From assembly GCF_030326305.1 (NCBI RefSeq), contig NZ_JACAKB010000003.1:124163-188162 (forward strand): a DNA stretch of 64,000 nucleotides. The letters run 5' to 3'. This DNA comes from Myroides odoratimimus (GTDB lineage: Bacteria; Bacteroidota; Bacteroidia; Flavobacteriales; Flavobacteriaceae). The position numbers were made by a program, and so were the translations under genes. Below the pieces are notes generated by a model. The model saw nothing but the letters and a program-made list of their open reading frames with translations. It did not search any database and was not told the origin of the DNA. This document shows positions 54,531-63,446 of the stretch, piece after piece (within the stretch, counting starts at the first letter, position 1; each line of letters begins with the position of its first letter).

Positions 54531-56231
54531 TTAGTGTTGGTACACTACATATTTTGTATCACCTTCAGTTTCTACTTTAGTAAGATTGTGAGAAGCAAGT
54601 CCTTTCATTGCTTTATCCCATTTTTTACCACTTAAAGCAGCTTGTTCTTTTAAAGAACCTAATTCTACTTTATTGTCATTGTTTTCTAATATCTGAATAA
54701 TGATTTTCTCTTCATCTGATAACTCTACTGAAGGAGTTGTTTTTTCTGGTCTCATTTGAGGGAAGAATAATACTTCTTGAATAGATGGATTGTTTGTTAA
54801 GAACATAATTAAACGATCCATACCGATACCTAATCCTGATGTAGGAGGCATACCATATTCTAAAGCACGTAAGAAGTCTTGGTCGATAAACATCGCTTCA
54901 TCATCTCCACGATCAGCTAAAGCCATTTGAGCTTCGAAGCGCTCTCTTTGGTCGATAGGGTCATTAAGCTCAGAGTAAGCATTAGCAATCTCTTTACCAC
55001 AAACCATTAGCTCAAAACGCTCTGTCAATTCTGGATTATCTCTATGTGCTTTTGTCAATGGAGACATTTCTTTTGGATAGTCAGTAATGTATGTTGGTTG
55101 AATGTAGTTTCCTTCACATTTCTCTCCAAAGATTTCGTCGATAAGCTTTCCTTTACCCATTGTTTCATCTACTGGGATACCCATGCCTAAAGCAGCTTGA
55201 CGTATCTCATCTTCTGATTTACCAGTGATATCAAATCCTGTAAACTCCTTAATAGAGTCTGCCATCGTGATACGTTTGTAAGGAGCTTTAAAGTCGATTT
55301 CGTGTTCTCCGAAAGTAGCTTTAGTCGTTCCGTTAACAGCGATAGCACAGAACTCTAATAAGCGCTCTGTAAACTCCATCATCCAGTTGTAGTCTTTATA
55401 AGCTACATAGATTTCCATAGCTGTAAACTCTGGGTTGTGTGTTCTGTCCATTCCTTCGTTACGGAAGTTTTTAGAGAACTCATACACTCCGTCAAAACCA
55501 CCAACGATAAGACGTTTTAAGTACAATTCATTAGCAATTCTCAAGTATAATGGAATGTCTAACGCATTGTGGTGAGTGATGAATGGACGAGCAGAAGCTC
55601 CACCAGGGATAGACTGTAATACAGGAGTCTCTACTTCCATATAACCAGCTTCATTAAAGAACTGACGCATAGCGTTGAATAACTTCGTACGTTTAATGAA
55701 GATATCTTTATTTAATGGGTTTACCACTAAATCAACATAACGCATTCTATAACGCAATTCTGGATCTGTAAAAGCGTCAAACGTATTTCCTTCTGCATCC
55801 GTTTTTGGTAATGGAAGTGGGCGTAAAGATTTACTTAATAGTTGTAATCCTTGTACACGTACTGTTTTTTCTCCTACTTGTGTAGTGAATAACTCTCCTT
55901 CGATACCAATGAAGTCACCTAAGTCAATAAGTTTTTTGTAAATCTCATTGTAAAGAGTTTTGTCCTCTCCTGGGCATAACTCATCACGATTGATATATAA
56001 CTGAATCTTCCCTTCGCTATCTTGAATAGTTGCAAAAGAAGCTTTTCCTTGTATTCTTGAAGACATTAATCTACCAGCCACGATAACCTTCTTACCTTCT
56101 TCAAAATCGTTCTTTATTTCCTTAGATGTATGGTCTACTGGAAATAGATTAGCAGGATAGGGATTCACACCAAGCTCTTGTAACTTGCTCAGCTTTTCTC
56201 TTCTGATGATTTCTTGTTCTGAAAGTTGCAT
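54531..56231 (-). CDS. lysS: Lysyl-tRNA synthetase (class II) with a C-terminal extension
   Basis: Charges tRNA-Lys. The 566 residues contain an OB-fold anticodon-binding domain (VIVAGRLMSSRIQGKASFATIQD), motif 1 (YMEVETPVLQSIPGGASARPF), motif 2 (RIANELYLKRLIVGGFDGVYEFSKNFRNEGMDRTHNPEFT) and motif 3 (GLGIGMDRLIMFLT). The core ends around residue 500, where other bacterial LysRS stop; about 65 residues follow (from TTPSVELSDEEKIII to the end) and look like a small winged-helix or helical domain. A promoter element is at 56257-56264. Codon use is that of a well-expressed gene. Confidence 0.95.
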   Translation of the reverse strand: MQLSEQEIIRREKLSKLQELGVNPYPANLFPVDHTSKEIKNDFEEGKKVIVAGRLMSSRIQGKASFATIQDSEGKIQLYINRDELCPGEDKTLYNEIYKKLIDLGDFIGIEGELFTTQVGEKTVRVQGLQLLSKSLRPLPLPKTDAEGNTFDAFTDPELRYRMRYVDLVVNPLNKDIFIKRTKLFNAMRQFFNEAGYMEVETPVLQSIPGGASARPFITHHNALDIPLYLRIANELYLKRLIVGGFDGVYEFSKNFRNEGMDRTHNPEFTAMEIYVAYKDYNWMMEFTERLLEFCAIAVNGTTKATFGEHEIDFKAPYKRITMADSIKEFTGFDITGKSEDEIRQAALGMGIPVDETMGKGKLIDEIFGEKCEGNYIQPTYITDYPKEMSPLTKAHRDNPELTERFELMVCGKEIANAYSELNDPIDQRERFEAQMALADRGDDEAMFIDQDFLRALEYGMPPTSGLGIGMDRLIMFLTNNPSIQEVLFFPQMRPEKTTPSVELSDEEKIIIQILENNDNKVELGSLKEQAALSGKKWDKAMKGLASHNLTKVETEGDTKYVVYQH

Positions 56232-56256
56232 AATAACTGTAAATTAATTTAAAAGG

Positions 56257-56264
56257 CAAATATA
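56257..56264 (-). promoter_or_regulatory. -7 promoter element of lysS
   Basis: Minus-strand TATATTTG, 26 bases before the start codon. Confidence 0.6.
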
Positions 56265-56421
56265 GTTAATCTTTGAAAATGCGACAATTAGTATTCGCTA
56301 TAAAACGACTTAATTTGCAATACTTTGTAATAAAACAAAGTAGGCCTCATCATTTTAACTTCATTAACGAGGGAGTTGACTAAAAAATGCCGAAATTTGT
56401 ATCAAACAAAATTATTTAGTC

Positions 56422-56586
56422 ATGAGTTTAGGAAGAGTATTATTATCTATTTTTTTGCCACCTTTAGCAGTTTTAGACAAAGGATGTGGATCTATTTTGA
56501 TTGTAACACTTTTGACTATTGCAGGTTGGGTACCAGGAGTTATTGCGGCATTAGTCATACTTAATAATCCTAAATACAATAAATAA
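56422..56586 (+). CDS. YqaE/Pmp3-family membrane peptide
   Basis: A 54-residue membrane peptide: MSLGRVLLSIFLPPLAVLDK, then a second hydrophobic segment SILIVTLLTIAGWVPGVIAA, and the C-terminal NNPKYNK. This is the Pmp3 (UPF0057) pattern with LPPLAV in the first helix and the GW-PG-x-I-x-A-L turn in the second. The family is linked to membrane potential and salt stress in yeast and plants; the bacterial role is not settled. It is 11 bases upstream of lipB and so probably co-transcribed. Confidence 0.88.
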   Translation: MSLGRVLLSIFLPPLAVLDKGCGSILIVTLLTIAGWVPGVIAALVILNNPKYNK

Positions 56587-56597
56587 CAGACAACACA

Positions 56598-57302
56598 ATG
56601 AATAAAAAAGTAAAGCTTATAGATTTAGGCGAGAAAGATTATAAAGAAACGTGGGATTACCAAGAAGAAGTATTTCAATCTATTTTAGATGTCAAAATTA
56701 GAAATAGAAGAGAAGAACGTTCAGATGATACTGATAATTATTTATTATTTGTAGAGCATCCACATGTTTATACATTAGGAAAAAGTGGTGATGTACACAA
56801 TATGCTTTTAAACGATGAACAGTTAAAAGCAAAAGGAGCTACATTCTATAAGATTAATAGAGGAGGAGATATTACTTATCACGGGCCTGGTCAGGTAGTA
56901 GGATATCCTATCTTAGACTTGGAGAACTTTTTTACCGATATTCATAAATATCTACGTCTATTAGAAGAGACTATTATTTTAGTTTTAAAAGATTATGGTA
57001 TAGAGTCTAGTAGAAGTGAGGGCGAGACAGGAGTGTGGTTAGGAGTAGGGACACCTTTCGCGCGTAAGATATGTGCGATGGGCGTAAGAGCTTCTCGCTG
57101 GGTGACGATGCATGGTTTCGCTTTAAATGTTAATTCAGATTTAGGTTATTTTGACAATATTATTCCATGTGGTATTCGAGGTAAGGGAGTTACTTCTCTG
57201 AATGTTGAATTAGGTGTGGAGCAGGTAGATGAAGATGAGGTAAGAGCTAAAATCATCAAGTATTTCTCAGAATTATTCGAAGTAGAAATTATTAAACAAT
57301 AA
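56598..57302 (+). CDS. lipB: Octanoyl-[ACP]:protein octanoyltransferase (lipoate biosynthesis)
   Basis: Transfers octanoate from acyl carrier protein to lipoyl domains. The 234 residues have the family block GGDITYHGPGQVVGYPILDL (89-108), the catalytic Cys191 in IIPCGIRGKGVTSL and the lysine in ARKICAMGVR (Lys157). The reader LlipA partner is not in this window. It shares a transcript with the small YqaE peptide gene. A terminator that overlaps the rpe promoter follows. Confidence 0.94.
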   Translation: MNKKVKLIDLGEKDYKETWDYQEEVFQSILDVKIRNRREERSDDTDNYLLFVEHPHVYTLGKSGDVHNMLLNDEQLKAKGATFYKINRGGDITYHGPGQVVGYPILDLENFFTDIHKYLRLLEETIILVLKDYGIESSRSEGETGVWLGVGTPFARKICAMGVRASRWVTMHGFALNVNSDLGYFDNIIPCGIRGKGVTSLNVELGVEQVDEDEVRAKIIKYFSELFEVEIIKQ

Positions 57303-57310
57303 GCAATATA

Positions 57311-57344
57311 CATCCCAAGAGCCTTCGCTGTTGGGATTTTTTTT
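57311..57344 (+). terminator. terminator of lipB
   Basis: ATCCCAA (57312-57318) and TTGGGAT (57331-57337) with a twelve-base loop and a T-run that merges with the next -7 element. Confidence 0.78.
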
Positions 57345-57351
57345 ATCTTTG
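57344..57351 (+). promoter_or_regulatory. -7 promoter element of rpe
   Basis: TATCTTTG, 18 bases before the ATG at 57370, directly after the lipB terminator. Confidence 0.62.
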
Positions 57352-57369
57352 TACAAACAACACAATTAT

Positions 57370-58032
57370 ATGAAAAATACGATTATAGCACCTTCAGTAT
57401 TAGCAGCAGACTTTGCTAATCTTCAGAGAGATATTGAAATGGTGAATAACAGTCAAGCAGATTGGTTTCACATAGATATTATGGATGGAGTATTTGTACC
57501 AAATATCTCTTTTGGGATGCCAGTTTTAGCTGCTATTAATAAGCATGCTAAGAAGACATTGGACGTTCACTTAATGATAGTAGACCCTGATCGTTATATT
57601 AAGACATTTAAGGAGCTAGGAGCAGATATTTTAACTGTGCATTATGAAGCATGTACACACCTACACCGCACAGTACAAGCTATCAAAGCTGAAGGGATGA
57701 AAGCTGGTGTAGCTCTTAATCCACATACACCAGTAAGTGTATTAGAAGATATCATACAAGACTTAGATTTAGTACTTGTCATGAGTGTTAATCCTGGCTT
57801 TGGAGGACAGAGCTTTATAGAGAATACGTATGAGAAAGTGCGTAAACTAAAGGCAATGATAGATGCTAAGGGAGCAACTGTAATGATAGAAATAGATGGA
57901 GGAGTGAACAATAAAAATGCAAAGGCTCTAGTAGATGCTGGAGTAGATGCATTAGTAGCAGGTAACTTTGTGTTCAGTGCTGCAGATCCTATTGCAACTA
58001 TTGCAGATTTAAAAGAAATTACTTCTAAGTAA
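57370..58032 (+). CDS. rpe: Ribulose-phosphate 3-epimerase
   Basis: Interconverts ribulose-5-phosphate and xylulose-5-phosphate in the pentose phosphate pathway. The TIM-barrel signature is APSVLAADFANL near the start, HIDIMDGVFVPNISFG with the metal Asp, LDVHLMIVDPDRY with the His, and VMSVNPGFGGQSFI, then IEIDGGVNNKNA with the second Asp. At 220 residues from ATG 57370 it has the normal length; the upstream 13 codons fall on the promoter and were excluded. Confidence 0.95.
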   Translation: MKNTIIAPSVLAADFANLQRDIEMVNNSQADWFHIDIMDGVFVPNISFGMPVLAAINKHAKKTLDVHLMIVDPDRYIKTFKELGADILTVHYEACTHLHRTVQAIKAEGMKAGVALNPHTPVSVLEDIIQDLDLVLVMSVNPGFGGQSFIENTYEKVRKLKAMIDAKGATVMIEIDGGVNNKNAKALVDAGVDALVAGNFVFSAADPIATIADLKEITSK

Positions 58033-58052
58033 GAAGTTTAAATAAGTGATAA

Positions 58053-58092
58053 AAAAAGGCTTAGTGTATTCAGTACACTAAGCCTTTTTTTT
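58053..58092 (+). terminator. terminator of rpe
   Basis: AAAAGGCTTAGTGTA and TACACTAAGCCTTTT form a fifteen-pair stem with a five-base loop and a T-run. Confidence 0.9.
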
Positions 58093-58108
58093 GTTATTAT
58101 TGGTAAGA

Positions 58109-58146
58109 TAAAAAATAAGAGGCTGTCTTTTGGACAACCTCTTATA
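58109..58146 (-). terminator. terminator of groEL
   Basis: On the minus strand ATAAGAGGTTGTC and GACAGCCTCTTAT pair with one mismatch and are followed by a T-run (A-run on the plus strand). Confidence 0.8.
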
Positions 58147-58169
58147 TAATATTGAAATAAGATAAGGTA

Positions 58170-59813
<1,644 letters not shown>

Positions 59814-59834
59814 TTAGTTGTTAATGATTCAATT

Positions 59835-60110
59835 TTAAACGATTGCTAAGATGTCGTCTTCTCTCATGATTAGGTAGTCTGTACCTTCTAATTTTAGATC
59901 AGTACCAGCATATTTACCGTATAGTACAGTATCTCCTACTTTTACTGTCATTTCATGATCTTTAGTCCCATTTCCTACAGCTACTACAGTACCTCTTTGT
60001 GGTTTTTCTTTAGCTGTATCAGGGATGAATAATCCTGAAGCAGTTTTAGTTTCAGCTGGTAATGGTTCGATAAGAACTCTGTCTGCAAGTGGTTTAATAT
60101 TTACTGCCAT
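59835..60110 (-). CDS. groES: Co-chaperonin GroES (10 kDa)
   Basis: Seven-fold lid of GroEL. The 91 residues contain the family pattern [44 protein letters not shown] and the mobile loop with the hydrophobic triad. First gene of the groES-groEL operon. No CIRCE element was found. Upstream lies a sequence matching the sigma-54 promoter consensus (60167-60183). Confidence 0.97.
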   Translation of the reverse strand: MAVNIKPLADRVLIEPLPAETKTASGLFIPDTAKEKPQRGTVVAVGNGTKDHEMTVKVGDTVLYGKYAGTDLKLEGTDYLIMREDDILAIV

Positions 60111-60166
60111 AGTTTTATAGTTTATGAAATTGAATTATTATTTTTAATTATTATAGATAATCAAAA

Positions 60167-60183
60167 GGCATAAAGTGTGCCAA
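60167..60183 (-). promoter_or_regulatory. sigma-54-like promoter upstream of groES
   Basis: On the minus strand the sequence is TTGGCACACTTTATGCC. It matches the sigma-54 consensus (TTGGCACR-N4-TTGCW) at all but two positions, with the GG and GC exactly ten bases apart. It lies between the secG terminator and groES, giving a leader of about 45 bases. No TAnnTTTG element is visible there. Confidence 0.5.
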
Positions 60184-60205
60184 AGCTAAAAAGTGACATT
60201 ATAGG

Positions 60206-60237
60206 CAAAAAAAAATGCCAGCTTGACAGCTGGCATC
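60206..60237 (-). terminator. terminator of secG
   Basis: ATGCCAGCT (60215-60223) and AGCTGGCAT (60228-60236) with loop TGAC; on the minus strand a run of nine T follows. Confidence 0.88.
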
Positions 60238-60260
60238 TTGTGTATTGTTTGAAGCTAAAA

Positions 60261-60635
60261 TTATTCAGCTTGATTTTGAGTCTCTTGAGTTGGAGTAGTC
60301 TCTTCTGTTGTCACAGGAGCTTCTTGCTTAGCAGGAGCCTCTGGTGTCAGATTTTGAGTAGGTACTACTGCGTTAGGGTCTAATAATTTAGAATCTCCAG
60401 CAGCTCCACCACTGAAACTAGTAGATGATAACAGGATTAAGATGATTAATGCTGCACCTAATGTCCAAGTACTTTTATCTAAGAAATCATTTGTATTTTT
60501 CACTCCTCCAGCTACAGTAGATCCACCGAAAGATGAGTCTAATCCTCCACCTTTAGGATTCTGTACCATAATTACTACGATTAGTAAAAAACATACAATT
60601 GCGATTAAGATTAAAAATATTGTAAATGTGTTCAT
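60261..60635 (-). CDS. secG: Preprotein translocase subunit SecG
   Basis: Inner-membrane subunit of the SecYEG translocon. The 124 residues show two membrane helices (about 3-22 and 53-70) flanking VVIMVQNPKGGGLDSSFGG, the SecG signature. A long C-terminal tail rich in Glu, Thr, Gln and Pro (from about residue 85) follows, common in Bacteroidota SecG. It is the last gene of a leftward run beginning at or before miaB. Confidence 0.92.
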   Translation of the reverse strand: MNTFTIFLILIAIVCFLLIVVIMVQNPKGGGLDSSFGGSTVAGGVKNTNDFLDKSTWTLGAALIILILLSSTSFSGGAAGDSKLLDPNAVVPTQNLTPEAPAKQEAPVTTEETTPTQETQNQAE

Positions 60636-60639
60636 GGTG

Positions 60640-61605
60640 TTAACTATTATGTTGTTGTAACGCTTTTATATCTAATATTTGGTTTGCAAAGAAACTACTT
60701 TTTTCTGGATATTTCAAAATTAATATTTCATAAGCTTGTATTGCTTTCTGATATTTCTTTTGTTCTAAGTATATTTTTGCCAACGTTTCTGTCATTAAAC
60801 TACTGTTCTCTTGCACTGAAGTGTCAATGTTTGCAGGGGTTACGGTAGGTTTTTTAGTAGGAACTATCTTTGGATTGGTTTCTATAAATTTATCTATTAA
60901 TTCTATTTTTTTTTGTTTTTCGATATCTGATTTTTGTTCTAAATCTGTTAAAATAGAATCATTTTCTCTGTCTATCGGCTTTATTCTAGATAATTGTAAC
61001 CACTCTTGGAAAGACAATTTCTCGTTTTCTGAGAAGTTTAATGGCTTTCCTATTTCTAATTTCTCTTCTAGTTTTTCTATTTCTTGCTGTACAGTCTCTT
61101 TTTCTTCTAGTGTAGTTTCGATAGCATCCCCTGTGATAGCCTCTTTAGTCTCAGTAGAGATTTCTGTAGGTGCTTCTTTTACAGGGTCTTGTGCTTCGTC
61201 CTTATCATCTATCTCATGGAAGGTGATAGACTGTAATAGGCTTTTAATAGCGGTAGAGGTTAGCTTAGGCTCTGGAGCTTCTTGTATTGTTTCTTCTTCT
61301 GTAGGTACTTCGGTCTCCTCCGCAGCTGTAGACTCTGTCATATCTATGACGATAGGAGTATAGGTAACGAACTCTGGAGAAACAATAAAATCAAAAAGAA
61401 TATCCCTGTCTAATGTATGCGCTGCAGTCCTCTTTAACTCTAGGTTATACTCTGTACTGTTTTGTACATATAAGCTCTTCAGATAAAGACTTCTCACAGA
61501 CTGAAAGTATGGATACTTCTCTATGAGTTGTTTTAACTGAGGACTGTCACTCTCTTGAATTTGCTGAGGTTGACGGAGCAATATGTCTAATTCGTTTAGA
61601 GTCAA
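60640..61605 (-). CDS. Hypothetical protein with a C-terminal TPR-like repeat
   Basis: Function unknown; the gene lies between lptE and secG in a conserved flavobacterial neighbourhood. The 321 residues have an N-terminal helical region (MTLNELDILLRQPQQI to RSLYLKSLYVQNS), a low-complexity middle of Glu, Thr and Ala (about 95-180), and a C-terminal segment TLAKIYLEQKKYQKAIQAYEILILKYPEKS that is a single TPR-like unit. There is no signal peptide, so it is probably cytoplasmic. It ends four bases before secG and may act as a scaffold. Confidence 0.7.
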   Translation of the reverse strand: MTLNELDILLRQPQQIQESDSPQLKQLIEKYPYFQSVRSLYLKSLYVQNSTEYNLELKRTAAHTLDRDILFDFIVSPEFVTYTPIVIDMTESTAAEETEVPTEEETIQEAPEPKLTSTAIKSLLQSITFHEIDDKDEAQDPVKEAPTEISTETKEAITGDAIETTLEEKETVQQEIEKLEEKLEIGKPLNFSENEKLSFQEWLQLSRIKPIDRENDSILTDLEQKSDIEKQKKIELIDKFIETNPKIVPTKKPTVTPANIDTSVQENSSLMTETLAKIYLEQKKYQKAIQAYEILILKYPEKSSFFANQILDIKALQQHNS

Positions 61606-61624
61606 GATATTTATTTTTATATAA

Positions 61625-62128
61625 TTACCACTTAGCTAATGATTCATTGAACACATCTTGTGTGATACGCTCATAGATAGTCTCGATAGCTGTGTTAAGA
61701 CTAGCTCCTGCTAGCTGTACGTTTGCATCATAGTCATAGTAGAATGAGAATCTCTTTTCGAAGTCGTCATCAGGTTTCTTCTTGTTGAAGAAGCGCACAT
61801 TCACAGACACATATAGTCTGTTCTGAGCTGCTCTCTGATCAGCTGTAGCTGTCATCGGGCTGATACGATATTCTACGATTTCTCCCTCATATACTAAGTC
61901 CGCATCAGCATTAGTAAGACTTAAGCTAGTTTGGTTCTGGATAAGATCTTGTAAGGACATTGTGAAGGTACGCTCTATACCAGGCTCTACTAAAGGAGCA
62001 TTGTTCTGGAATGAGTTTACCTGAAATGAGCTAGCATCTATCTTACCAGTCCCCGTAAAGTTATAATATTTACAGCTAGTAAAAAATAAAGATATGAATA
62101 TTAGTGCAAATAATTGTTTGATTCTCAT
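61625..62128 (-). CDS. lptE: LPS assembly lipoprotein LptE (flavobacterial type)
   Basis: Outer-membrane lipoprotein that plugs the LptD barrel and helps lipopolysaccharide reach the surface. A signal peptide ends in the lipobox FFTSC (Cys19). The 167 residues contain the LptE-like pattern with FTGTGKIDASSFQVNSFQNNAP and TFTMSLQDLIQNQTSL, and end TIYERITQDVFNESLAKW. The family is weakly conserved outside Bacteroidota, so the name follows the locus as well as the sequence. It ends 19 bases before the next gene and starts two bases after the sigma-54 activator. Confidence 0.85.
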   Translation of the reverse strand: MRIKQLFALIFISLFFTSCKYYNFTGTGKIDASSFQVNSFQNNAPLVEPGIERTFTMSLQDLIQNQTSLSLTNADADLVYEGEIVEYRISPMTATADQRAAQNRLYVSVNVRFFNKKKPDDDFEKRFSFYYDYDANVQLAGASLNTAIETIYERITQDVFNESLAKW

Positions 62129-62130
62129 GT

Positions 62131-63420
62131 CTATAAGTCGTATTGTTTTATTTTTCTATACAATGTTCTCTCCGAGATGTTTAGTTCTTTGGCAGCAGCC
62201 TTTCTCTTGCCATTATGTCTCTCTAGTGCCAGTTTGATTAGCTTTATCTCTTGATTTGCTAAGTTTAGAGGTTCATCATCTACGGTCTCTGCTTCTAGGT
62301 AGTTAGACGTATCTTCATCGTCATCTACAGTCTCGTGAAAACCTAGATTAGCACTAGGAGATACCGGAGTATCCATAGCGATGATGTCTAGATTAGTACT
62401 AGGAGGAGCCATCAGTTCTGGTAGCTCAGCCTTCTTGGTACCATAGATTTTTTGGATAAGAGATTTGTTGGTTTCGGATACTGTCCCTTTATCGTGTTGC
62501 AGTAGCTCTAGTGTCAGCTTCTTTAGATCAGTTAGGTCACTCTTCATGTCGAATAAGACCTTGTACAATATTTCTCGTTCATTGCTGAAGTCAGACTCTG
62601 CCTTAGGGCCATTCACGATAGAAGGTAACTGTCTGTCATGGTTAGGTAAATAACCCTGAAGTACAGGTAGTGAAATATCTCTATTGGTCTCTAATACCGA
62701 TATCTGCTCTGCTACGTTTCTTAACTGACGGATATTACCATTCCAGCTATAGCGCATAAGGTATGCAGCTGCAGCAGGCTCTAGTTTTATCGGAGGCATC
62801 TTATACTTATGTGAGAAGTCAGAAGCAAACTTTCTGAACAGTAGGTGGATATCTTCACCTCTCTCGCGTAGAGGAGGTAAGGTGATCTCTACTGTACTCA
62901 GTCTGTAGTATAGGTCTTCTCTAAACTTGCCTTTATGGATAGCATCCATCATATTGACATTAGTCGCTGCGATGATGCGTATATCTGTTTTTTGGACTTT
63001 AGAAGAACCTACTTTTATAAATTCTCCATTCTCTAACACACGCAATAGTCTTACCTGAGTAGTCAGAGGTAGTTCTCCCACTTCATCTAAGAAGATTGTA
63101 CCGCCATTTGCCTCTTCGAAGTAACCTTCACGAGTGCCTATAGCACCCGTAAAAGCCCCTTTTTCGTGTCCGAATAATTCACTGTCTATCGTCCCTTCAG
63201 GGATAGCACCACAGTTCACCGCGATGAACTTACCGTGCTTTCGATGAGACATAGAATGTATAATCTTAGGAATACTTTCTTTACCCACACCACTCTCTCC
63301 AGTGACTAAGACTGAGATATCAGTAGGAGCTACTTGTATAGCTTTTTCCAATGCACGGTTTAGTTTGACATCGTTACCGATAATTTCGAAGCGTTGTTTT
63401 ATGACTTGAAGGTTTTCCAT
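62131..63420 (-). CDS. Sigma-54-dependent transcriptional activator (AAA+ and Fis-type HTH)
   Basis: Activator that remodels RNA polymerase with sigma-54 using ATP. The 429 residues begin directly with the AAA+ domain: Walker A TGESGVGKES (about 39-48), the sigma-54 contact loop GAFTGA (about 89-94), Walker B GGTIFLDEVGEL and the sensor motifs. No receiver or sensory domain is at the N-terminus, so it is likely controlled in another way or constitutively. The C-terminal helix-turn-helix is KRKAAAKELNISERTLYRKIKQY. A linker of about 150 residues is unusual and acidic. It might act at the sigma-54-like site before groES; that is inference. Confidence 0.92.
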   Translation of the reverse strand: MENLQVIKQRFEIIGNDVKLNRALEKAIQVAPTDISVLVTGESGVGKESIPKIIHSMSHRKHGKFIAVNCGAIPEGTIDSELFGHEKGAFTGAIGTREGYFEEANGGTIFLDEVGELPLTTQVRLLRVLENGEFIKVGSSKVQKTDIRIIAATNVNMMDAIHKGKFREDLYYRLSTVEITLPPLRERGEDIHLLFRKFASDFSHKYKMPPIKLEPAAAAYLMRYSWNGNIRQLRNVAEQISVLETNRDISLPVLQGYLPNHDRQLPSIVNGPKAESDFSNEREILYKVLFDMKSDLTDLKKLTLELLQHDKGTVSETNKSLIQKIYGTKKAELPELMAPPSTNLDIIAMDTPVSPSANLGFHETVDDDEDTSNYLEAETVDDEPLNLANQEIKLIKLALERHNGKRKAAAKELNISERTLYRKIKQYDL

Positions 63421-63446
63421 TCTTATATTTTAAATATTGCTATTTA

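Noticed and set aside
56376-56564. 62-codon plus-strand ORF upstream of lipB
   Set aside because: It overlaps the YqaE peptide gene in another frame and its product is low in similarity to anything recognised; the YqaE frame has a clear family match.
60821-61363. 180-codon plus-strand frame, very serine- and valine-rich
   Set aside because: It mirrors the Glu/Thr-rich low-complexity middle of the minus-strand TPR-like gene. No start signals were found.
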